A stretch of 64,000 nt of DNA from Janthinobacterium violaceinigrum (GCF_009208555.1 NZ_WFLI01000009.1:62001-126000), one strand, 5' to 3'. Numbered from the stretch's first letter, positions 26,724 through 36,399 are shown. Numbers and translations are program-made. Notes: a model not told the origin generated them from the sequence alone.

Positions 26724-28343
26724 ATGCAACTTCACGATGCGCTTATGGATGCAGTAAAGGACGCCGCCAATCACAATGCACGGGACACCGGTGCCCTCCC
26801 CGCGCAGCCCGAGGCCGCGGGCAGCCACAAGCGGCCGCTGATCGCCTGGGCCGGCATCGCCTTCTTTTGCATGTGCGCCATGCTGCTGGGCATGACCATC
26901 TGGATCGTCTGGTCTTCGCGCGAAGTGCGCCTGCGCGAAGCCAGGGCGACGACGGAACACATGGCGCGCACCCTGGCCACGCAAGCGTACATGGAACTGG
27001 AAATTGCCGATGTCATGCTGGAAGATATCGTCGAACAGATCCGGCGCGAAGGCAATAGTGACGCGACGGGCGAGCGCCTGCAATCGCATCTGCAGCAGCT
27101 GTCGCGGAATATCGTGGAAATTAACGGCGTCTACATCTTTGACCGCCAGGGGGAGTGGCTTGCCGCCTCGTCCGGCGTCCAACAGGACGGCAACAATGCC
27201 GACCGCAATTACTTTATCTATCACAAGACGCATGCGCAGTTAAGCAGCCACATCAGTGCCCCCGTGCGCAGCAAATCGAGCGGGCAATGGGTCTTGCCCG
27301 TGTCGCGCCGGGTCGAAGCGGCGGACGGCTCGTTTGCCGGCGTGGTGCTGATCACCCTGGGCCTCGATTCCTTCGAGCGCGTGTATGCCACGCTCAATCT
27401 CGGCAATACGGGCACGGCCTTCTTTGCCCTCGATGACGGCACGCTGATCTACCGGCGGCCCTTCCAGGCCGACGTCATCGGCATGGATATCTCGTCGGGC
27501 GCACTCCTGCGCGCCTACCGCGAAAAAGGGCCTGTCGGCACGGCGATGATGACGGCGAAAGTGGATGAAATCGAGCGGCTGTACAGCTATCGCCACCTGG
27601 AGCGCTTTCCCCTCATCGTGGCGGCGGGCTTGTCCCGGGAAGATATCTTCGCCGAATGGCAAAGGCTGAGCATTCAAATCGTGCTGGCGTCGCTGGCGGC
27701 AGGGGCGGCGCTGATCTACCTGTTCCGCAAGCTGATGCGCCAGATTGCGCTGCGCGACCGTATCGAGGCCAGCCTGCGCCTGGCCACAACGCAATTGCAG
27801 CGCGCCAATGCGGACCTGGCAGCGCGGGCCTCGCAGGACGGCTTGACGGGGCTGGCCAACCGCCGTTGTTTCGATGAAACGCTGGCCCAGGAATTGAAGC
27901 GCGCCCAGCGCAGCGGGAACGGGGTGTCGCTGATCATGCTCGACGTGGATTTCTTTAAAAAATTTAACGACCAGTATGGCCATGTGGCGGGCGACGCTTG
28001 CCTGCAAGCCGTTGCGGGCGCCGTGGCGCACAGCGTCGGCCGGAGCGAAGACCTGGCGGCCCGCTACGGCGGCGAAGAGTTTGCCGTGATCATGCCCGGC
28101 ACCGGCGCCGCGGGTGCGCTGGACGTTGCCGAAGCCATCCGGGCGGCCGTGGAAGCGTTGCAGATCCCCCACGCGGCCAGCGCCAGCGGCGTCGTCACCG
28201 TCAGCCTGGGCGCCGCCACGCTCCATCCGGAGCAGGACCACCACACCGACAGCAGCGCGCTGATACGCCAGGCCGACGCCTTGCTGTACCAGTCGAAAAA
28301 CAGCGGCCGCAATCGCGTCAGCAGCGACGCGCCGGCAACATGA
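26724..28343 (+). CDS. Membrane diguanylate cyclase with periplasmic dCache sensor
   Basis: A 539-aa protein making cyclic di-GMP. TM1 (about 40-64), a periplasmic double-Cache domain (about 70-300, ending in LERFPLIVAAGLS), TM2 (about 315-335), a short coiled coil and a GGDEF domain (about 370-537). The active site is GGEEF. An RxxD inhibitory site (RSED) stands five residues before it, so product inhibition is expected. No strong SD; the ATG at 26745 is an alternative start. The CPBP gene follows after eight bases. Confidence 0.93.
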   Translation: MQLHDALMDAVKDAANHNARDTGALPAQPEAAGSHKRPLIAWAGIAFFCMCAMLLGMTIWIVWSSREVRLREARATTEHMARTLATQAYMELEIADVMLEDIVEQIRREGNSDATGERLQSHLQQLSRNIVEINGVYIFDRQGEWLAASSGVQQDGNNADRNYFIYHKTHAQLSSHISAPVRSKSSGQWVLPVSRRVEAADGSFAGVVLITLGLDSFERVYATLNLGNTGTAFFALDDGTLIYRRPFQADVIGMDISSGALLRAYREKGPVGTAMMTAKVDEIERLYSYRHLERFPLIVAAGLSREDIFAEWQRLSIQIVLASLAAGAALIYLFRKLMRQIALRDRIEASLRLATTQLQRANADLAARASQDGLTGLANRRCFDETLAQELKRAQRSGNGVSLIMLDVDFFKKFNDQYGHVAGDACLQAVAGAVAHSVGRSEDLAARYGGEEFAVIMPGTGAAGALDVAEAIRAAVEALQIPHAASASGVVTVSLGAATLHPEQDHHTDSSALIRQADALLYQSKNSGRNRVSSDAPAT

Positions 28344-28351
28344 GGCCAGCC

Positions 28352-29125
28352 ATGTCCATCCCTAAAAAAATCCACCTCAGCATGCCGCTCGCCATTGCCG
28401 CGCTGGCCGTCTGGCTGGGCCTGACCGTGGGCGGGCGCTGGCTGGAATCGGTCGGCCGCGCGCCCCTGGGGACAACGGTGACCGGCGGCATCGGCCTGTC
28501 GTGGGCGCTGGCCGCCGTGTTCGCGCTGGCGCTGCTGCTGGCGTCAAGCCGGCGCCGCGCGGCGGGCCTGTGCGCGCCGCCGCTGAAAACGCTGTGGCTG
28601 GTCTGGCCGCCCCTGCTGTATGCCTTGCTGATGCTGTTGCTGGCCTGGGCCGGCGGCTGGCCCCAGCCGCGCGTGCTGCTGATCGTCGCCTGCAATGCGG
28701 CGCTGGTGGCCATCTCGGAAGAACTGATGTTCCGCGCCATTTTGCTGCAAGGCATGCTGGACCGCTACGCCGTCTGGCCAGCCGTCTTGATGTCGTCGGC
28801 GCTGTTCGGCCTGGCTCACACGGCCAACGGCCTGGCCACAGGCGACGTCAGCGGCGCCCTGTGGCAAGCGATCGCCGCCACCTTGCAGGGCGTCGGCTAT
28901 GCAGCCATCCGCCTGCGCACGCGCTCGGTATGGCCCATGGTGTTCGTGCATGGGCTGTGGGATTACGCGCTCGTGACGGCCACCTTGCCGCACCCGGCCG
29001 AAGACGGCGCCTCGATCCTGCCCTATGTCGCGCTGCTGGCCGTGCTGCCCCTGTGCCTGTACGGCGTCTACCTGCTGCGCCCCAGCCAGCGCGCCGCCAT
29101 CACGCTGTCCGATGCGGCCGCATAG
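28352..29125 (+). CDS. CPBP family intramembrane glutamic endopeptidase
   Basis: A 257-aa polytopic membrane protein of the CAAX-protease/bacteriocin-processing family. Motif 1 is SEELMFR (EExxxR), motif 2 FGLAHTANG (FxxxH), motif 3 HGLWDY (HxxxD), so the active site is complete. About seven hydrophobic segments. Substrate unknown; some members process or protect against peptides. GAGG precedes the ATG at 28352; an ATG at 28340 overlapping the cyclase stop is possible. Confidence 0.9.
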   Translation: MSIPKKIHLSMPLAIAALAVWLGLTVGGRWLESVGRAPLGTTVTGGIGLSWALAAVFALALLLASSRRRAAGLCAPPLKTLWLVWPPLLYALLMLLLAWAGGWPQPRVLLIVACNAALVAISEELMFRAILLQGMLDRYAVWPAVLMSSALFGLAHTANGLATGDVSGALWQAIAATLQGVGYAAIRLRTRSVWPMVFVHGLWDYALVTATLPHPAEDGASILPYVALLAVLPLCLYGVYLLRPSQRAAITLSDAAA

Positions 29126-29197
29126 CGCAACAGGCATGGCGAGCTCACGCCACCCCCATGAGGTGGCAAGTTTTTTTTGATTTATTGAAGGAGTAGC

Positions 29198-29857
29198 ATG
29201 GCGTTTTTTTCACGTGATTACGAAGTCTTCCTGCTGCTGGCCGCGCCCGATGCCGCGCCGCTGTGGGAATCGGCGCAATGGACGCCGTTCGCCGCCAGCC
29301 TCGATGGCATCGTGGCCCAGGCGGGAACGCGGGGCAAGGCTGGCGTGCGCAGCCTGCAATACACGCCCAAGGGCAAGCCGGTTTCCTTTGGCCGCCTGGG
29401 CTGGGACGAGAAATCGCATGCGAAGTGGACGCATGGGCCGGCGACGACGGAGGCACGCTTCATGAGCCTGGAAGCATGGGCACCCGCCTGGACCATCTGC
29501 GAAAAGGACGGCCAGGCGCCCGATTTGTTCCTCGCCCTGGTCAACGAATCGCTGCTGGGACTGGCCGGCAAGCCCTTGCAGTTCGGCCAGCGCCTGGTGT
29601 GCGCCATCGCCACGGACCTGGGTCCCGCTGCGGCCGCCACCGTGCGACAATCCCTGGCGCAACTGGCCGCGCAGCAAGACGCCGTCATCTTCGCCCACAC
29701 GCGGCGCCAGTGGGGCAGCGCCTCGCCGTACGGCGGCTTCACGCATGCCATCCAGGACATGCCGATCGGCGGCCTGTTCCGGCAAGACGACCCGCATGCG
29801 CACCCGCTCGACGGGGAGGCGTTCAGCGAGCCATGGACGCGCATCGGCCCCGCTTGA
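29198..29857 (+). CDS. Hypothetical protein
   Basis: A 219-aa soluble protein of unknown family. An SD (AAGGAG) is placed correctly before the ATG and codon use looks normal, so it is real. Trp-rich segments (FGRLGWDEKSHAKWTHG, LEAWAPAWTI) suggest a compact alpha/beta domain. No signal peptide or membrane segment. It is followed by an inverted repeat terminator. Confidence 0.75.
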   Translation: MAFFSRDYEVFLLLAAPDAAPLWESAQWTPFAASLDGIVAQAGTRGKAGVRSLQYTPKGKPVSFGRLGWDEKSHAKWTHGPATTEARFMSLEAWAPAWTICEKDGQAPDLFLALVNESLLGLAGKPLQFGQRLVCAIATDLGPAAAATVRQSLAQLAAQQDAVIFAHTRRQWGSASPYGGFTHAIQDMPIGGLFRQDDPHAHPLDGEAFSEPWTRIGPA

Positions 29858-29967
29858 CAGCGCGACCCATCGCATGGCATCGTTGCATCATGCAACCGAC
29901 CTACAACCCCCTGCCCTCCATTATTGCCGCCATTTCAACGATGGTGGCTTAGCAGGAGTGTCGTTGC

Positions 29968-29991
29968 CAAAGCCGCCTGAGAGGCGGCTTT
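29968..29991 (+). terminator. Probable rho-independent terminator
   Basis: AAAGCCGCC and GGCGGCTTT pair around a short TGAGA loop; the T run after it is weak. Confidence 0.7.
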
Positions 29992-30051
29992 GATTTGCAG
30001 TCACTGGTCAAAACGTCTCGCAGGCTTGATTTTCCTACTTAGCGAGCGCCC

Positions 30052-30564
30052 ATGCAAACCACGTCCCGTCCTGCCGTCCCTTCCGCCCCCACCCTGCACC
30101 TCGTGTGCGGCAAGATCGCCTCGGGCAAATCCACCTTGAGCGCCCGGCTGGCCAGCGCGCCGCATACGGTGCGCATCAGCGAAGACAGCTTGCTGGCGCA
30201 GCTGTATCCGGGCCAGATCGCCAGCCTGGCCGACTATGTGGCATGCGCGGCGCGGCTGCGCGCGGCCATCGCGCCTCTGGCCCTGCAGATGCTGCAGGCG
30301 GGCGTGTCCGTCGTCCTCGATTTCCCCGCGAATACGCCGGCCAGCCGCGCCTGGATGCGCGACTTGTTCCAGCAGGCCAGCACGCCGCACGTGCTCCATT
30401 ACCTGGACGTGCCGGACGATACATGCAAGGCCCGCTTGCGCCTTCGCAATGAAAGCGGACTGCACCCGTTCTCCACCAGCGACGCGCAATTTGATGAAAT
30501 CACGCGCCACTTCGTGCCGCCCGACGCATCGGAAGGGTTTCACATCGTGCGCGTAACGGCTTAA
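30052..30564 (+). CDS. AAA/P-loop nucleotide kinase-like protein
   Basis: A 170-aa protein with Walker A GKIASGKST at about 20-28, then ISEDSLLAQLYPG and VVLDFPANTPASRAWM, the layout of small P-loop kinases (COG4639/zeta-like). It probably phosphorylates a small metabolite; the substrate is unknown. Ends convergently with the hydroxy-acid oxidase gene, overlapping it by four bases. Confidence 0.88.
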   Translation: MQTTSRPAVPSAPTLHLVCGKIASGKSTLSARLASAPHTVRISEDSLLAQLYPGQIASLADYVACAARLRAAIAPLALQMLQAGVSVVLDFPANTPASRAWMRDLFQQASTPHVLHYLDVPDDTCKARLRLRNESGLHPFSTSDAQFDEITRHFVPPDASEGFHIVRVTA

Positions 30565-31706
30565 AACGTTCCCGGCAGCAGGATTTTCTTGTCCACCTGC
30601 TGCAAGTCGCGCAAGCCGCAAAACGCCATCGTCAGGTCCAGCTCGTTGCGGATGATGTCCAAGCACTTGGTGACGCCCGGCCCGCCCATGGCGCCCAGGC
30701 CGTACAAAAACGGACGGCCGATGTACACGCCCTTGGCGCCCAGGGCCACGGCCTTGATCACGTCCTGGCCCGAGCGGATGCCGCCGTCCATGTGCACTTC
30801 GATCTGGCTGCCCACGGCGTCGACGATGGCGGGCAAGGCGGCGATCGACGATTGCGCGCCATCGAGCTGGCGTCCGCCGTGGTTCGAGACGATCAGCGCG
30901 TCGGCGCCGCTGCTTACTGCCAGGCGCGCGTCTTCCGGGTCCATGATGCCCTTGATGATCAGCTTGCCGCCCCAGCGCTGCTTGATCCATTCCACGTCGG
31001 CCCACGACAGGCTCAGGTCGAACTGCTGCTGCGTCCAGGCCGACAGTGACGACATGTCGGACACGGACGTGGCGTGGCCGACGATGTTGCCGAAACCGCG
31101 CCGTTTCGTGCCCAGCATGCCCGCCACCCAGCGCGGCTTGGTGGCCATGTTAATAATGTTGGCAATGGTGAGCTTCGGCGGCGCCGACAGGCCGTTGCGC
31201 AAGTCCTTGTGGCGCTGGCCCAGCACCTGCAAGTCCAGCGTCAATACCAGCGCGCCGCACTTGGCCGCCTTGGCGCGGTCGATCAGGTGGTTGATGAATT
31301 CGCGGTCCTTCATCACGTACAGCTGGAACCAGAACGGCTTTGTCGTGTTGGCCGCCACGTCCTCGATCGAGCAGATGCTCATGGTCGACAAGGTGAACGG
31401 CACGCCGAAGCGCTCGGCGGCCTGGGCCGCGAGGATTTCGCCATCCGCATGCTGCATGCCCGTCAAGCCCGTGGGCGACAGGGCCACCGGCATCGAGACG
31501 TGCTGGCCCACCATGGTCGAGGCCAGGCTGCGGTTTTCCAGGTTGACGGCCACGCGCTGGCGGAACTTGATCCTGGCAAAATCGCTGCTGTTGGCCCGGT
31601 ACGTCGATTCCGTCCAGGAGCCGGAATCGGCGTAGTCGTAAAACATGCGCGGCACCCGTTTCTGGGCCAGCACGCGCAAGTCTTCGATGCAGGTGATGAT
31701 ACTCAT
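30561..31706 (-). CDS. FMN-dependent alpha-hydroxy-acid oxidase/dehydrogenase (LldD family)
   Basis: A 381-aa TIM-barrel flavoprotein. RVPRMFYDYADSGSWTE, PVALSPTGLTGMQHADGE, PFTLSTMSICSIEDVA and the active-site His/Arg motif SNHGGRQLDG are all present. It oxidises an (S)-2-hydroxy acid such as lactate to the 2-oxo acid. Proteins starting like this one occur widely in Burkholderiales and are usually called L-lactate dehydrogenase, but substrate is not proven. It lies 94 bases after the PhyH gene in the same direction, so the two probably form an operon. Confidence 0.92.
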   Translation of the reverse strand: MSIITCIEDLRVLAQKRVPRMFYDYADSGSWTESTYRANSSDFARIKFRQRVAVNLENRSLASTMVGQHVSMPVALSPTGLTGMQHADGEILAAQAAERFGVPFTLSTMSICSIEDVAANTTKPFWFQLYVMKDREFINHLIDRAKAAKCGALVLTLDLQVLGQRHKDLRNGLSAPPKLTIANIINMATKPRWVAGMLGTKRRGFGNIVGHATSVSDMSSLSAWTQQQFDLSLSWADVEWIKQRWGGKLIIKGIMDPEDARLAVSSGADALIVSNHGGRQLDGAQSSIAALPAIVDAVGSQIEVHMDGGIRSGQDVIKAVALGAKGVYIGRPFLYGLGAMGGPGVTKCLDIIRNELDLTMAFCGLRDLQQVDKKILLPGTF

Positions 31707-31800
31707 GCGTTTCCTCGGTCGATGGCAAGTCGAACCATGATCGTGCATTTGCCCGCAATTGTCTATCCGGCGGGCAATGCCGCCGGACCTGGCGCCACAC

Positions 31801-32772
31801 TTACCAGTCGCGCGCGCCGAGGATTTTCTCGCCCAGTTCGCTCAACTGCGCCTGCGGATAGCGCAGCTTTTCCTTTTCCTCGGGGTCGCCGGGAAACGCA
31901 TAGCCTTGCGGCGCGCTGCGCTCGCGCCAGCTTTGCACGCGCCAGTCGCGCAAGGTTTGGTTGTCTTCCTGCGCTGGCGTGAAGGAAATGTACTGCGCCA
32001 GGCGCACCTGGTCCGCCGACGTGTTCGGGCGGATGCCATGCGCCAGCAGGCTGTTAAAGATCAACAACTCCCCTTTCTTCATGGCGATAAATTCCATCGG
32101 ATACGGCACCGTCGCCAGGTCCGGCTGCCACGGGTTGCGGTCCAGGGGCACGGTCTTGCGCCACGCCAGCAAATTGTTGAACAGTTCCGGATAGCACTGG
32201 AAACCGCCGCTGTCGGGCGAAGTGTCGGACAGGGCCAGCACGCCCTGCACGTTGACGGGCAGCGGGTCCAGCGTGGTATCGGCATCCCAGTGGATGAAGC
32301 CGCCGAACTTGCGCTTGCCATTGTTGGGCGTATTCAGGTTGGCGCGGTCGATGGTCACCCACAAATCCTGGCGGTCCCAGATGTCGACAAAGGCGTCGTA
32401 GACGCGCTGGGTCTGGCGGTTATCCCACAGGGTCTGGTTGTGGTACGCCTCGACCATGCCTGAACCGTTGAGCTCTTTCATCGCGTGGTCGCGCAACTGG
32501 TCCCGGTTCCAGGTGGACGCATCGTGCTGGTCGAGTCCCTGGAATTCCCACAGGAAATCCGTCGTGCGCTGCACCTGTTCTGGCGGCACGGCATCCTTGA
32601 CGATCACGTAACCGTAGGTTTGCCAGTGCAGGAAATCGCTGTCGGACAGCACGCGCAGCGGCAGCTGTTTCCGGATGTCGCGCAACTGCGTCTGTTCCGT
32701 GTAAGCCACGGACGGGTTGCCGGGACGGTCTACGCCGTATTGCGGGTTGACGTGCTGAACCTGGTTTTGCAT
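31801..32772 (-). CDS. Phytanoyl-CoA dioxygenase (PhyH) family protein
   Basis: A 323-aa Fe(II)/2-oxoglutarate oxygenase. The metal triad is seen as HWDAD (HxD) in the middle and His in LLAHGIRPN; the 2-oxoglutarate Arg is in QVRLAQY. SD GGAG precedes the ATG at 32772. PhyH enzymes hydroxylate carbon 2 of acyl-CoAs or diverse small molecules; the substrate here is unknown. Divergent to the AraC regulator, which very likely controls it. Confidence 0.88.
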   Translation of the reverse strand: MQNQVQHVNPQYGVDRPGNPSVAYTEQTQLRDIRKQLPLRVLSDSDFLHWQTYGYVIVKDAVPPEQVQRTTDFLWEFQGLDQHDASTWNRDQLRDHAMKELNGSGMVEAYHNQTLWDNRQTQRVYDAFVDIWDRQDLWVTIDRANLNTPNNGKRKFGGFIHWDADTTLDPLPVNVQGVLALSDTSPDSGGFQCYPELFNNLLAWRKTVPLDRNPWQPDLATVPYPMEFIAMKKGELLIFNSLLAHGIRPNTSADQVRLAQYISFTPAQEDNQTLRDWRVQSWRERSAPQGYAFPGDPEEKEKLRYPQAQLSELGEKILGARDW

Positions 32773-32887
32773 CGCTGTCTCCTGTATTGGTGTGAGACAG
32801 ATTGTGCGATGGAAGCTCGGGAGAAAATGCGTGCGCAGCAACCAATACTGGTACTATCCTGACTACTGCAACGCTTCAAACGTCACA

Positions 32888-33760
32888 ATGACGCCTTTAT
32901 TCGAACAAGTCACGATACCGACGGGCCACTCCTGGGGCTTGCTGTGGCGCGAACTCGACACCATTCCCTTCATCTGGCATTACCACCCGCAGTTCGAACT
33001 GACCTTGACCGTCAATGCCCGGGGACAACGCTACATCGGCGACCACCTGGGCGATTTCGAACCGGGCGACCTGGTGCTGCTGGGGCCGAATTTGCCGCAC
33101 ACGTGGTCGGCCAGCGAGCGCATCGACAGTACGCAACCCATGCTGGCCGTCGTCGTGTGGTTTTCCCTGGAGTGGGTGGAGCAATTGGCGACCTGTTTTC
33201 CGGAATTGCACAGCTTGCGGCAACTGGCGGCCCGCGCCGGCCCGGCCCTGCATTTTTCAGCGGACACGAGCGCGCGCAGCGCGGCCAGGCTGCTGCTGCT
33301 GCATGCGCTGCCCGTGCCGCAGCGCTTGCCGCTGCTGCTCGACGTGCTGCTGGACCTGGCGGCGGATGGGGACGCGCGGCCGCTGGCCTCGACCGCGCAG
33401 GCGGCGCTGCCCGACGGGCAGCAAAGGCGCATGGCCAGCGTGTTTGACTTCATGCACGCGCATTTCCGGGAAGAAATTGCACTGGAAACGCTGGCGCAGC
33501 GGGCGGCCCTGTCGCTGGGCGCCTTTCACCGCGGCTTCAAGCGCCACGCGCATTGCACGCCGGGCGAGTACCTGGCGCGGCTGCGCATCGGCCGCGCCTG
33601 CCAACAGCTGATCGAAAGCGACCTGGCCATTGCAGCCATCGCGCAAGAGGCGGGCTACCGCAACCTCGCGCATTTCAACCGCCAGTTCCGCGCCGCCAAG
33701 CAAGTCACGCCGCGCGCGTTTCGCCTGCAATACCGGCGCGGCGCCAAACGCGCGTCGTAA
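32888..33760 (+). CDS. AraC family transcriptional regulator
   Basis: A 290-aa regulator with an N-terminal cupin sensor (10-95; WHYHPQFELTLTVNARG and GDLVLLGPNLPHTW) and a C-terminal double HTH (about 185-285; IAAIAQEAGYRNLAHFNRQFR). The start at 32888 matches the family N-terminus. It is divergent from the PhyH/hydroxy-acid oxidase pair across 115 bases, and so is the likely activator of that operon. Confidence 0.92.
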   Translation: MTPLFEQVTIPTGHSWGLLWRELDTIPFIWHYHPQFELTLTVNARGQRYIGDHLGDFEPGDLVLLGPNLPHTWSASERIDSTQPMLAVVVWFSLEWVEQLATCFPELHSLRQLAARAGPALHFSADTSARSAARLLLLHALPVPQRLPLLLDVLLDLAADGDARPLASTAQAALPDGQQRRMASVFDFMHAHFREEIALETLAQRAALSLGAFHRGFKRHAHCTPGEYLARLRIGRACQQLIESDLAIAAIAQEAGYRNLAHFNRQFRAAKQVTPRAFRLQYRRGAKRAS

Positions 33761-33778
33761 AACCATTCGGAAACGAAA

Positions 33779-33811
33779 AAGGGGATCAGATTTTACAATC
33801 TGACCCCCAAT
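33779..33811 (-). terminator. Hairpin terminator of the solitary tRNA-Arg
   Basis: On the minus strand GGGGGTCAGATT and AATCTGATCCCC pair (with one G-T wobble) around a short loop, followed by a T run. It lies just 3' of the tRNA and may also act on the AraC gene. Confidence 0.75.
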
Positions 33812-33815
33812 ATTC

Positions 33816-33892
33816 TGGTGCGGCTGGCAGGAATTGAACCCACGACCCCTTGGTTCGTAGCCAAGTACTCTATCCAGCTGAGCTACAGCCGC
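33816..33892 (-). tRNA. tRNA-Arg (ACG), copy 1
   Basis: A 77-base gene with encoded CCA. Acceptor GCGGCTG/CAGCCGC, anticodon stem CTTGG/CCAAG, loop CTACGAA giving anticodon ACG (inosine-modified, reads CGU/CGC/CGA), and T loop TTCAATT. It is identical to the three copies at 36450-36838 but lies 2.6 kb away with its own promoter and terminator. Confidence 0.98.
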
Positions 33893-33902
33893 CTAAGACA
33901 AG

Positions 33903-33930
33903 ATTATAGCAGGGCTTTGCAGAATGGCAA
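33903..33930 (-). promoter_or_regulatory. Promoter of tRNA-Arg copy 1
   Basis: TATAAT exactly ten bases before the tRNA 5' end, with TTGCCA as -35 and a 16-base spacer. The array promoter has the same -10 geometry. Confidence 0.75.
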
Positions 33931-34163
33931 AGGGCGTAGCGGCGATATTTCACAATTGACGTCCACCCCTGTTTTGCGGCGGCACGCGCATCCAGCACAG
34001 TTATCTATTTAATCATGTTTATTTTTCAACTGCGGCGCAAAACCGACACGCACATTACTTCTTCATCATTATTAATGCATTCAAGAAAAATAAATTGCAA
34101 TTGTTGGAAAACTTTGAGAATGTTTACTAGCAGTAATTTTAAAAAAAATACTAAGGGGATGTC

Positions 34164-36329
34164 ATGAAAATGAATATGCGCCAATTATTGCCTCTGGCGG
34201 CCGCCTGCGCCGCTACCCTCATGCTTGCCGCCTGCGGCGGCAGCAGCAGCTCCGCCGACCCGGTTGCGCCCGTTGCACCCATTCCCCCCGTCGTGCCCGT
34301 CGCACCGCCGCCGGCCACGACGCTCAGCGGCACAGCCGCCGTCGGCGCGCCCGTCTCGGGCAGCGTGATCGCCATCGACAGCAAGGGCAAAATATCTGTC
34401 GCCGTCAGCACCGGCGCCGGCGGCGCCTATACGCTCGACGTGGGCGGCATGACGGCGCCCTTTCTCCTGAGCATCACCGGCACGGCCGGCGGCAAGCAGG
34501 TGACCATGAATTCCATCGCCACCGCAGCGGGGCAAACCGTCAATATCACGCCGCTGACGGACCTGATCGTCTCCGCAGCGTCGGGCCAGCCCGGCGGCAC
34601 TGCCCTGGCCAGTGTCTGCGCACCCGTTGCCAATACCGTGCCGGCCGCCTGCACGGCGGCGCTGGCCAGTGCCGCGACCCAGCAACGGCTCGATGCGGCC
34701 ATCGCCGCAGTCGTCGCCATGATCAAACCGATTAACACCAGCAATACGAATCCGCTGACGGGCGCCTTTGTTGCCAACGGCACGGGCATGGATGCCGTGC
34801 TGGACCAGATCCTCGTCGCCCCCGCGGAAGCGCAAGGCGCCATGGCGACGGTCACCCTGATTGCCACCAACAGCACGCTGGGCAGCGTGACCTTGCCTGC
34901 CGCCGCCGGCGGCGCGTCGACGATACCCGCCGCGACGCCGCCATCGGATGCCGACCTGGCCAAGGCGAACGCCGCGGCCAGCGTCTTGCCGGAAATCCGC
35001 GCCTGCATGGCTTCGCTCAGCGCGCTGTATCCGAAGACGGGCTTTGTCGTGCCGTCGGCGGCCGCCGTGTCGCCGTTCGTCGATGGCACGTTCAACATGG
35101 GTACGGCGGTGGGCAAGGCGGAAATCGTGTCGGCCCTGACCAGCACGGACCAGGCCGCCCATGCGGGGCTGACGATCGAAGCACTGGGCCTGGCGAGCGT
35201 CAACATGCAACCGTTGAGCACCGACGAAATTGCCGCGCTGACCTCGTCGACCAGCACTTCGACGACGCGCGTGGCGGACTTCATCGGCAATCGCCTGGGC
35301 GCCGGGGCGACGGCCATCGCCTTCACCGCAGGCAAGCCGAGCAGCGCATGGGTGCAGCTGCGCATCGGAACGGATGCGGGCATGCTCAACTGGAAGCTGG
35401 TCAAGACGAGCGACACCAGCGGCTGCGCCGGCGGCTGGAAACTGGCCGGCAGCGGCCACCTGGACATGCACATGAATGCGCGCATCCAGCGCAGCCTCGA
35501 TGGTGCGGGTACAGCCAGCTTTGCGCGCGAATGGGCCGCGCACGTCGAGCTCGACACCGTGCTGCAGGAGAATCCGGCCATCAACAAGATCGACGTGCGG
35601 GGCCCCGGCCTGACGACATTCGGCGACTTCCAGACACCGGGCACGGCCGGCAGCAAACTGCAGCTGATCCTGCCAGCCACGGGCTACACCCACATGCGGA
35701 TTGCCGACAGCAATGGCGCTGCCAGCGCTTTCTACAATAACGCCGAAGCGATCCAGAGCTGCCAGGACCTGGCCAGCCTGCCCGCCGGCACGCCGGGCCT
35801 GGGCGCCGGCACGGCCTGCATCGACGAGACGAAAGCGGCGCCTGGAAAAGTCTACGTCTGGACCCTGAAAACGCCGAACGGCGCCGTCAGCGCCTTCCCG
35901 TTCCAGATCAATGCCGTGCCGTTGTCGAAAGCGTTTGCCCGGGCAAACCAGGCCAGCCTGTTTGCCACGATCACCAGCATCACGCCGGCAAAACTGTCAT
36001 CCATTGCGGCCGCGACCCTGCTCGACGGCGCGGTGACCTTCAACTACACGCAATCTGCCACCTACGGATCGAAAATGGATAATTGCGGCCTGTACCTGTT
36101 CAATACAGACATACCGGTGCTGAACGCGGAGCAAAATGCCGTTGGACAAGAAACCTCGTGCACGTTCACGACCTCGGGGCTCAATGCCCTGGCGTCGAAT
36201 GTGGCGGACCCGGCGCAGCCGGGCACCTCGCTGTTCAAGTTCACCGGCCCCGTGACAGCTGGCGGACTGTGGGTGACCACCATCGTCCTGGGCAACCAGG
36301 CATCGTCGGGCCAGCCCTATCCGAATTGA
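34164..36329 (+). CDS. Large secreted lipoprotein, unknown function
   Basis: A 721-aa protein with lipobox LAAC (Cys24), then a Ser/Gly and Pro/Val-rich linker (about 25-52). A carboxypeptidase-regulatory-like beta domain follows (about 55-115, SGTAAVGAPVSGSVIAIDSKG). The rest is a long Ala/Thr-rich region without recognised domains. It should be anchored in the outer membrane. SD AAGGGG is well placed. The 270-base upstream region is clearly AT-richer than its surroundings and holds no other gene. The gene lies between tRNA-Arg copies and ends in a bidirectional terminator. Function not inferable. Confidence 0.85.
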   Translation: MKMNMRQLLPLAAACAATLMLAACGGSSSSADPVAPVAPIPPVVPVAPPPATTLSGTAAVGAPVSGSVIAIDSKGKISVAVSTGAGGAYTLDVGGMTAPFLLSITGTAGGKQVTMNSIATAAGQTVNITPLTDLIVSAASGQPGGTALASVCAPVANTVPAACTAALASAATQQRLDAAIAAVVAMIKPINTSNTNPLTGAFVANGTGMDAVLDQILVAPAEAQGAMATVTLIATNSTLGSVTLPAAAGGASTIPAATPPSDADLAKANAAASVLPEIRACMASLSALYPKTGFVVPSAAAVSPFVDGTFNMGTAVGKAEIVSALTSTDQAAHAGLTIEALGLASVNMQPLSTDEIAALTSSTSTSTTRVADFIGNRLGAGATAIAFTAGKPSSAWVQLRIGTDAGMLNWKLVKTSDTSGCAGGWKLAGSGHLDMHMNARIQRSLDGAGTASFAREWAAHVELDTVLQENPAINKIDVRGPGLTTFGDFQTPGTAGSKLQLILPATGYTHMRIADSNGAASAFYNNAEAIQSCQDLASLPAGTPGLGAGTACIDETKAAPGKVYVWTLKTPNGAVSAFPFQINAVPLSKAFARANQASLFATITSITPAKLSSIAAATLLDGAVTFNYTQSATYGSKMDNCGLYLFNTDIPVLNAEQNAVGQETSCTFTTSGLNALASNVADPAQPGTSLFKFTGPVTAGGLWVTTIVLGNQASSGQPYPN

Positions 36330-36399
36330 CGCGGCATTTGCGGACTGCAGCGCGCCGCGATGCCGGCGGCGCGCTGCAAGCGGCCGTTGCCATGGACGA

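Noticed and set aside
33779..33811. GGGGATCAGATT/AATCTGACCCC repeat considered as an attachment or REP-like site
   Set aside because: Its place just 3' of the tRNA with a T run on the minus strand is explained by a terminator; no second copy flanks an element here.
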